From positions 22,584,728 to 22,648,727 of the forward strand of contig NC_072459.1 of the NCBI RefSeq assembly GCF_027596085.1: 64,000 nt of DNA, in the 5' to 3' direction. Both the position numbers and the translations under genes were made by a program. Origin of the DNA: Anoplopoma fimbria (taxonomy: Eukaryota > Chordata > Actinopteri > Perciformes > Anoplopomatidae). Positions 54,301-63,400 of the stretch are shown here, piece by piece (the first letter of the stretch is position 1; each line of letters opens with the position of its first letter). A model generated the notes under the pieces. That model made no database searches, had not been told where the DNA came from, and saw only the letters and a list, made by a program, of their open reading frames with translations.

Positions 54301-57300
54301 AGGATATTGTATGTCTTTAAATGTTACTCTAGCTTATAATACCTTTTGTTTACCTAAAACATCTACAGCTAAATCCCAATACAATCACACACAGTAACTT
54401 TCTCCCTCTCACAACTGATTCCTGTTTCATTAAGTTCTGTGGTAACGCTGACACCTAGTGGTTAAGAAGCCTCAATACAAGTGCACTCAAATTATTATAG
54501 TAAGGTTGTTAGTGCAGTAAATTTACTGTAGTGTCTCAAAGCTTGAAAATGCAGAAGATTTCAGAAATCATGGTGGAAGTAAAACAGCTAATGGACTTTA
54601 TGCACTGGATGACCTTTCACCTTTTGGTCTTTTAGAGCTCTGAAGCTCTGCTGCTCAGGAGGACCCCCACATGTGAAGCTCATCATCGAGTGGGAGCACA
54701 GAATCAAGGACTGGTCAGTACGTTTTTCTATTACAGACCGCCATCTGTTTATTTTAGCATTTCTGTCTGTTAACCTGACTTGAAACTGCAGTATTTTATA
54801 ACCACCTCGTTGTGTCCTGGGCTGCAGCCTGTTCGGTAACATTCAGGAGGAGGTGGTGAAGGATGCGGACAGCGTGAGGAACCAGCAGCAGCAGCACGTC
54901 CAGCAGTACAGCTGCACGTTAGACGAGTGCTTCCAGCTCTACACCAAAGAGGAACAGGTAGTCTGTCTGTGGTCAAAGAACAAACTGTTTCTCTTTGTAT
55001 TTAACACAATTATGATAGTGATGACAGATTTTGACATACCGCAGCAGCTCTTATGATTGATAAGACATTTAAAAAAAAATGTTTGAACAGCAAAAGTTTG
55101 TGATAGTTGTATATTTACACGTTTAACATAGATAAATTATGTCAAATTTAAAAATAACACGAAACATTCAAGAATACATAAGATCTTTAGTTGATTGAAG
55201 CTTGGATTTGTTACCAGTAGATTCAATTTTTTCTAAACTTGAATTTATCTATAACACTTTATTTTTAAAATATGTTAGTTTAATTCAATACTAATGATAA
55301 CCACAGTTGATATGGCATGTTTGACACTTTCCATCAAACTAAAATATTAAGGTATCAATACATACACAAACAATACATCATATAAACAAATCATAAAATT
55401 TAAATGAAGAGTTATTTATGACAGTTTGTAATGTTTCTCTATGATCGGTACCATGATGAATTTTTGTCTACTAGCACACATCAGTATATGAAATACAGGG
55501 GGTCTTGGGGGTCTGAGACCCTTTGGATTGACTCTTGAGGCCCACTGAAATCCTCAACAGCAACATTTTGGGGGGTCTCTGGAAAAATATATTTGTCACT
55601 TGCAATTGTCACTAAAACAGCCCTTTAAAAGCTCACTAGCCCAGCAGCATTCATTATTCAAACTGCAAAACATTTGTTCACAAATAGGAATACATTGTTG
55701 TTATGTGTTTCGTTATTTACTACCAATGAATACCTGGTTGTTTCTGGTAAAGCCTTCTTTCATGAGTGGCAGTGTTACCCCGTACATCTTGAGAAGCAGT
55801 GGATTGTCAAGTTGTACAGCAGTGGGTATTTTTTTGCCTCGGCGGTGATGCATATTGACAGTTGGTGGCTGTAAAGCAAGCAATGTGACAGTAAAAGAGG
55901 AGACAACGATGAAAACTGAACAAAAAGAACAAAGCAGGTTCTAAAACAATTTTATTTTGAAAAATCTGTGCAGTAGTTTTAGGAGGTACGCAAGACTTTT
56001 AGCATGTTTGTTTGACCTTAAGGACGCAGTAAGGGGTTTGGTGAGACATGCTAAAGGCACAAAAAAAATCTGTTTGGGGAAAATAGATATATCTACATGG
56101 ACAAGTTAAAGTTGGCTAAATGTTTGGCCAAGATGCACATATACAATAGATAAGTCAATGAGAGCTTAATTTGACTGATGAATGCAGTTAAAATTAAAGT
56201 ATTTTTCTGTTCAACAACATGTTGAGTACGCTCTGCTCTGGCTGCATTGTGAGCAGTAACAGACAGAGTTAGACAGGTTTTGAGTAGGATGTTACCATCG
56301 TGGAGGGTTCAACATGAACAGCTGTCATGTCAAACAGTCCATTTTCTTCAGTGCTGCTCATCAAGAATCAGACAGCCAGCATTGTTGCATCATGTAAATT
56401 TTTGGTTAGTTTTCAACAGCCTTTATAGTTTTTCTTTCTATTTATGCAGATATTATGTGAACTTGTTTCCAATTTATAGTTTCCAGTCCTTTTGTAAATA
56501 GTTAATATCCTTGTCTCAAAAAATCTTTATACACAAAAAATCAACCCAACCTGGACCGAACCGCCATGGATTTCTAATAGTAACTGCTTCTCAAAAAAAA
56601 TAAAATGAATGAAGAACTATGTAGCCAATTAAGTCATTATTATAAATACAGTATAGAATCAACAATGTATACAGTAAAATAGAGCCTATTTCAGTTCTCT
56701 TTACCAACTTGCAGCTCAGCCAAACTATAGTAGACCTTAACGTATCGCTGTTGAGTTTTTTTGTTATCAGTACTTTGGCCACATGTAATAACACAAACCT
56801 TATGTCCTGTCATGCCATCTATCTTCCTTCCTTCCTTCCTTCCTTCTCTGCTGCTGCTTGTGTGTGATTGGCTGTGATTCCGCTGCTGTGGTTACCTTGT
56901 TTCACCACCCAGTGGAGCTGCAGGCTCAAGCAACGCCCTGCAGACAGTCTGCACTCAGTCCAGGCTGACCAGTGTTGCTCTAAATGGGCCAACAAATCAA
57001 CATTTTTAGTCCAGATGAAAACAAACACAGCTGTTTGTAGTTTGCCCCTTATTTATGGATGATAACTTAAGTTGGCTAATTTAAGAATCCCAGACTTATT
57101 AATAAAGTCCATCATTAATATTGCAATCCCAATATTAGCATTTCTCTCACAACCTGTGGGTCATCAGAAGGAACACTTTGGCACATTGGTGAGACTACTG
57201 CCAAAATAAGTTGCTGTGTGTCATTCTGTCTATTGAAGCCTTAAAAGATGAAGAGATAATATAATAATTATCGTATCTCTTGTCCATTTTTTGTAACGTT

Positions 57301-57337
57301 TAAGTCCAGACGTCACCTTCGCTCCCACACAAATACT

Positions 57338-57415
<78 letters not shown>

Positions 57416-60400
57416 TACATACACAAACACATACACTTACATTAAGCCTCAGAGGCAAAGAAGAACGGGAAAATGTTCAGCACTTCATTGTAAAGTTTAC
57501 AGTCACATTGTTCACACCGCTCTAACACTAATGCAACCAAACCCTTTAAACACATCTCAGGATTAACTATTGAACCAGAACACAACTGAACCAGGGACAC
57601 AATGATAACATTTCTATATGGATCACTATTGCTTTTTGAGTGTCTTTTATTTATTTAATCATTTAGCATGAAAATCATCTCTTGCAATACACCTGGGAAA
57701 GAATATTTTTGCTTTCCTGATCCTGGGATGTTCGGCATGCAATGATCATGTGGCTGGTGATAAATAAACATTTCTCTTGTTGCCCTAAGAGGCTGAGGAA
57801 TGGAGAGTAAGTTATAAGGAGAAGTGAAACTACTGTCTGTGTAAACCACTCTGACTGGAAGAGATGGTTATGAAACATCCCAGACTATTACAAAACGTTC
57901 TGGCTGAGCAGTGTGATACCCCTATAATTGGAGCACACTCTCCGGTCCCCCTTTTGAAAATGGGAACCACCACCCCGGTCTGCCACTCCACAGGCACCGT
58001 ACCCGACTTCCACGCGATAGTGAAGAGACGTGTCAGCCAAGACAGCCCAACAATTTCCAGAGCCTTTAGCATCTCCGGTCGAATCTCATCCACTCCTGGC
58101 GCCTTGCCGCTGAAGAGCTTTTTAACTACCTCAACGACCTCTGCCAGGCATATGGACGAGTCTTCCCCTGAGTCTTCAGACTCTGCCTCTTCCAAAGAGG
58201 ACGAGTTGGTCGGGTTCAGGAGTTCCTCAAAGGCAACTCCGGAAAAGGATTAAATCCAGCCCCTCTCCAGGAGTTTGGTTCCAGAACCAGTGCTATGCAT
58301 GGAGGTGAGCCCAACTATATCTAGCTGGTACCGCTCCACCTCCCGCACCACCTCTGGTTCCTTCCCCGCCAGAGAGGTGACATTCCACATCCCTAGAGCT
58401 AGTCTGCGATGCCGGGGGTCAGCACACCCAGGTTCCCGCCCCTGACTGCTGCCCGGCTCACAATGCACCCGACCCCAATGCCTATCCCTGCAGGTGGTGT
58501 CTAATATGTTTTATTATTGTATAATAAAACATATTATACAATAAAATAAAATAAAAAATGTACAGTATATCCACATGGGGGGGCTGGTCAGCATGATGAC
58601 AGACTGTGGTCTTCGCTGTTGTTGTACAGTCTGATGGCAGTGGGCACAAATGAGCGTCTGAAGCTCCGTCCTGCTCTTTGGTAGAATCAGCCGATGACTG
58701 AATGAGCTGCCCAGCTGCCACAGTTCCTCATGGAGAGGGTGAGAGGGATTGTCCAGGATGGCTCTGAGTTTGGCCTTCATCCTCCTCTCACCCACTGACT
58801 CCAGACTGTCCAGCTCCAGACCCACCACAGAGCTGGCTTTCCTCACCATTTACAAGAATAGGATAACATGGAATAAGAAATACTGATAGTGATTTATCTG
58901 GAAGAGTTGGAGTAGAAGAGAGTTTTTTGAGGCTTTGTCAGGGTGGTAACAGGCAGAGACCATTCTGTTGACTGCATCTTTGTGTCTTCTTTTTTCCCCC
59001 TCCTCCCCCTCTCTCCCCCACCAGCTTGCCCCGGACGACGCCTGGAAGTGTCCCCACTGCAAGCAGATGCAGCAGGGCATGGTGAAGATGAGCCTGTGGA
59101 CGCTCCCGGACATCCTCATCCTCCACCTGAAGCGCTTCAGGCAGGTGGGGGAGCGGAGGAACAAGCTCACCACGTTTGTACATTTCCCCCTGGCGGGCCT
59201 GGACATGACACCGCACATGGTGAGCCGCGGCCACGGCGCCCATCAGCCCCGACGACCTGACCCGGCTCCCCCCGACTTCCTCTACGACCTGTATGCCGTG
59301 TGCAACCACCATGGAGGAATGCACGGCGGACATTACACAGGTCTGAATAACTACCACCTTCTGAGGAAAAAGCTGTAGTAGTAATAGCAATAGTTTTATT
59401 AACATGGCATCTTTCAGAAGAGTTACAAAGTGTTTAAATACTAGGAATAAAAAGTAAATAAATAACGAAACGTAAAGGATAAAATCAGATGACAACAAAT
59501 TAAAAAGAAAAATGTTATAAGCCTGGCAGCAGGTTTTTCTATCAGCTGTAGTCCAACAGGTTTAGAGTGCCTTGGTCTTAGTTAAATGTCTCATATAGAT
59601 AAATCTGTGCTACTGCAACACTTTATTTGAGTTAGAGTATCAAGATACAGCTGAGTCAACAAGGCCACCTAAACCACAATCTTCTATTTTCAACTTTATC
59701 AAATAAGGCACTCTAGTAGAAGATAGCAGAGAGAGTGCTATGGGCTGCCTGAAGCAATCCCATAACCACCGTGTCAGTGAGAGCCTACAGTTAACATCCC
59801 TGCCTCTCGTTTCCATGGGAGCCTGGCCAAAAACACTCTGTGTGAAAGAATGTAAAAACAAAAAAATCTATGAAAAACACAAGCACCTTCTTTATGTAAC
59901 AGTTATCTACATGGATGCTCGTTGGAGCTTTTCTGTGGGGAATTTGGTCCCTCCACCATAAAAACTATGTGACGAACAAAAATAATTGTGAAATGTTACG
60001 CTTGTGCTATACATCATGATGTCACTAAAATTGTCAAAACAAATTTTTTTAGACATCCAGCTCTTAATTTCAGCAATGTATAACATAAATCAGGACACAA
60101 TGTGGTACCAGGCTTTATGAGGTCATACAGTTCTCCATCATCTGCATAAAAATGGAGGCATGGCCGTCAAAAACCCAATCAGGTTGCATTCAAAACCAAG
60201 TTGGAAGGAAGGCAGAACCTTAAAAATCTTTTTACAATTATCTTTGCCAAATTGATCTGAATCAGTGGTGCTCTAACATTTTCTGCAATTTACTCCATGG
60301 TTATTGTGATTGCAGCCTTCTGCAGGAACTCGGTGGACGGCCAGTGGTACAGCTATGATGACAGCAGTGCCGAGCCGGTGCCTGAAGCGGAGGTGTGCAC

Positions 60401-63400
60401 ACGTGGAGCCTACATCCTCTTCTATCAGAGGAGGCACACCATACCCCCTTGGTCTGCCAGTTCCTCAGTCACCGGTTAGTCCTTTCAAATCCTCTGCAGC
60501 GCCTCACATCCTTTTGACAAAATACAGAAATAATGAAGGTACCGTGGGAGTATCGGTACACCTCACACCATCATTATTCACAGATTGGCTTCCACAATTG
60601 TTATTTTTCCCTCTGTATTTGCAGTATGTTGAATTTGCTGATTCAGCAGCCACAGTGTGCATTTTCATTGCAGTGTCAATTTTGTGAAGTAAAACTATGA
60701 CGAAATATGTTCGTTAACGACCTTTTTTTTTCCCATGACTGAGACAATGACATGATGTTACTGACTTCATTAAACACTAATGGTGACGATAACAAACATC
60801 CAATGTTGTTGACAAAAAAATGTCTAATATGTTTAAGAAAAAAACGTTTATCTTTATTTTCGCCTCCTTCCACCTTCTCTCTCGACCCCTCTCTCTCTGT
60901 CTCAATCACAATGACTTCAATCCGTCTCTGTCCTTCTTGGCTCAGTCCTGTATCATGCCTAAAGTTGCAGGGGCCGGTTCAGGTTGTGGATTTTTGCATG
61001 TTGGGTGGGCGGATTGTCTCTCATAACGGGCCGTGTGGCCGTGTGGAAGAGCCTCGTAAAACTCTGTTTAAACTCAACAATAACTAAATAAAAACTTGCC
61101 CAAACCCTCTTCTCTTCGTTCCAACAATTTGGTCCAAATAAACCAGAGTTATCAAGTTAGATTTGAAAATGTGCTCTCTACACACTGTTTGTTTTAGTTT
61201 TTATTTATAGTATACACGGAGCAGCTGCATTTGATTCTTTATTAGAAGAGTGATCAAAATAGTTTCTAGTGATTTATGAATAGTATTTTTTTATTGAGAT
61301 GTCCATCACTACAAAGCTGCGTTCTTAATCAAACCTTTATTTTTCATCAGATAATGACAAGATAAAATCTTATGTAAAATGAGACTGAAATGACAAAATG
61401 ATTGTTTTGGCTGGACTGACTGAATATAATCTGATGAAAAAGGACATTTGACACAGGATTAAGACTAAATTAAACTAATTAACTAATTAACTTTAACTAA
61501 TTAATAACTAATTAACTATGAAAGAGCAAACATTTTGACTAAAAGTTGACTAAAATGTAATGACTTTTTGATAACTAAAACTGGACTAAAACGTTTTGAG
61601 TTGTCAAAGACTCAAATGTGACTAAAACTAATAAGACTAAATCTGAAATAGTTGCCAAAATTTACACAGTTTCATTGTTATGCCAATAAACAAAGATGGT
61701 AAGGGTGGTTTTCAATGGTGGCAATGAAAAAGTTCACCATTTCTTGTACAGAAGAGCTCAATTTCATGGCTTTAGTCGTATGAGGGGGTTCACAGATGAG
61801 TGTAAATACTGATTACATCCTATTCTCACATAGATTTAATTTCGGTGGATCTCACCGTGACTTTTTGCTGTGGGAAGCCTTCTATGTCTCTGCACATGGC
61901 TTGTGTTTGAATATATGAATATGCAAAAACACACAAACAGTCCTCTTATCTGCTTTTTGCAGGTTCCACCAGCTCATCCACCTCTGACCACTGGCTGGTC
62001 CGGCTGGCAGGGGGCAGTAAGAGGGGCAGCGTGGTGTCAGGAGGACCCGTACCTGGACCTCCGGGGCCCATTCAGGCCCCAGAGTCCCCTGAGCTGCCAG
62101 TGTTTGGTAACGAAACCCCCAAAACAGTACAAACAAGTAGGTATCTGGAGTAGCAAGTATGTTTCAGTTGTCTTGACACTGCTTAATACAAAAAGAAATC
62201 ACTAAAGTTGTGTTTAATGAGAAGTAAGTGTAGTATGAAATGGTCTGTTTGAATCAGAAGTAACTTATACCAGCTCTGAGGAGTCGTTAGGAGAGTGAAG
62301 GGGCTGATATCAATGAAAAATAAATAAAACATACAAGCAGTAATGCTGGATGAAATGCTGCATCATTTCCTGCAAATCTGTCCTGTGTGTGAAAATAATT
62401 CCGTGCAGAAATGGGGGATTCCGCCATTTACAATGAAAACTACTATCTAGAGAGGTAGTTACAGAGTGTAAATGCATTGAAAGAATATTGCTGAAACTGT
62501 TTTATTTAGATAACATAGATTATTCATTTCAGGTAAATCTTAAGGATAATGACTTTAAATTGTCTTGAATAAGAAATAAGACCACCATATTATATACTTT
62601 AGGTCTTGACATATGTATTTCTACCATGTTGTATCCTACAATACTACATTTAAGTCCAAATGTGTTCTACATTAATCTAAACTAGATGGGGTTTTTTGGG
62701 ATCAATATTAATTTAAATGTTTTTAAGTTGTAAATAAAAACAAAAATAAAAAAAATATTTCATCCTGAACATTTAATATTTTCATGCTTTTGTATTTAAT
62801 GTATTAGCATACACACATACCAATATTCCTATGGCTGTCAATGACATGAAATACATTTTTAAACATACTTAAAGCATACCCTGGTAGTATATCTGTAGGT
62901 AGTAGAAACGTGTGGTGTCTTTTCCTCTAGATGGGTTTGAAGCCAAGCCGTTTGTCCGTGGGAGCCAAGGCAGGACTGTGAGCATGAGGTCACCAACTAA
63001 GCCCAAGGAGACTCTGAGCAAAGTTCTGCCACTGCGGTGGTCCTTTGGCTCCAAGGACCGCGTTAGACACCCAGCCCAGACACAGCCTGGGGAGCTGGTG
63101 GAGTACCTGGAGTCTGGGCGCCGCCCACGATGCACCAAAGACCCTATCATAACGCTGGTGGCTACCCCACCACAAAGGAACGCCCGGGGAAGAGCCTTTG
63201 AAGGAGGACAGGACTGCAGCTCACCGAGTGGCAGCAGTCTCAGTTACACAGACAGACCCAGCTCCGACACTTGTTACTCCCCCAAAATACCAGAGGGACA
63301 GAGCAGAGCTTGTGTGGAGAGAAACATGAGCCAGGGAGTCGGTAACAGGGACGACGGTTCTCTGAGGCAGAGGTCATCTAAGAGAGCAAGGCAGGACCAC

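Larger units (their letters stand above)
54958..59024 (+). other. usp43 intron 11 (4067 bp)
   Basis: GT-AG, phase 0. It contains a CTTC run (56822-56846), a long CA repeat (57340-57411), a rearranged LINE (57885-58480), a perfect short palindrome (58503-58535) and a second LINE 3' piece (58560-58850). 54958-56821 and 57425-57884 show nothing I can name. Confidence 0.85.

Noticed and set aside
54714..54827. Intron 10 as retained coding sequence, since its 114 bp are a multiple of three
   Set aside because: It contains an in-frame TGA, has a usable GT and AG, and its removal restores the USP43 alignment.
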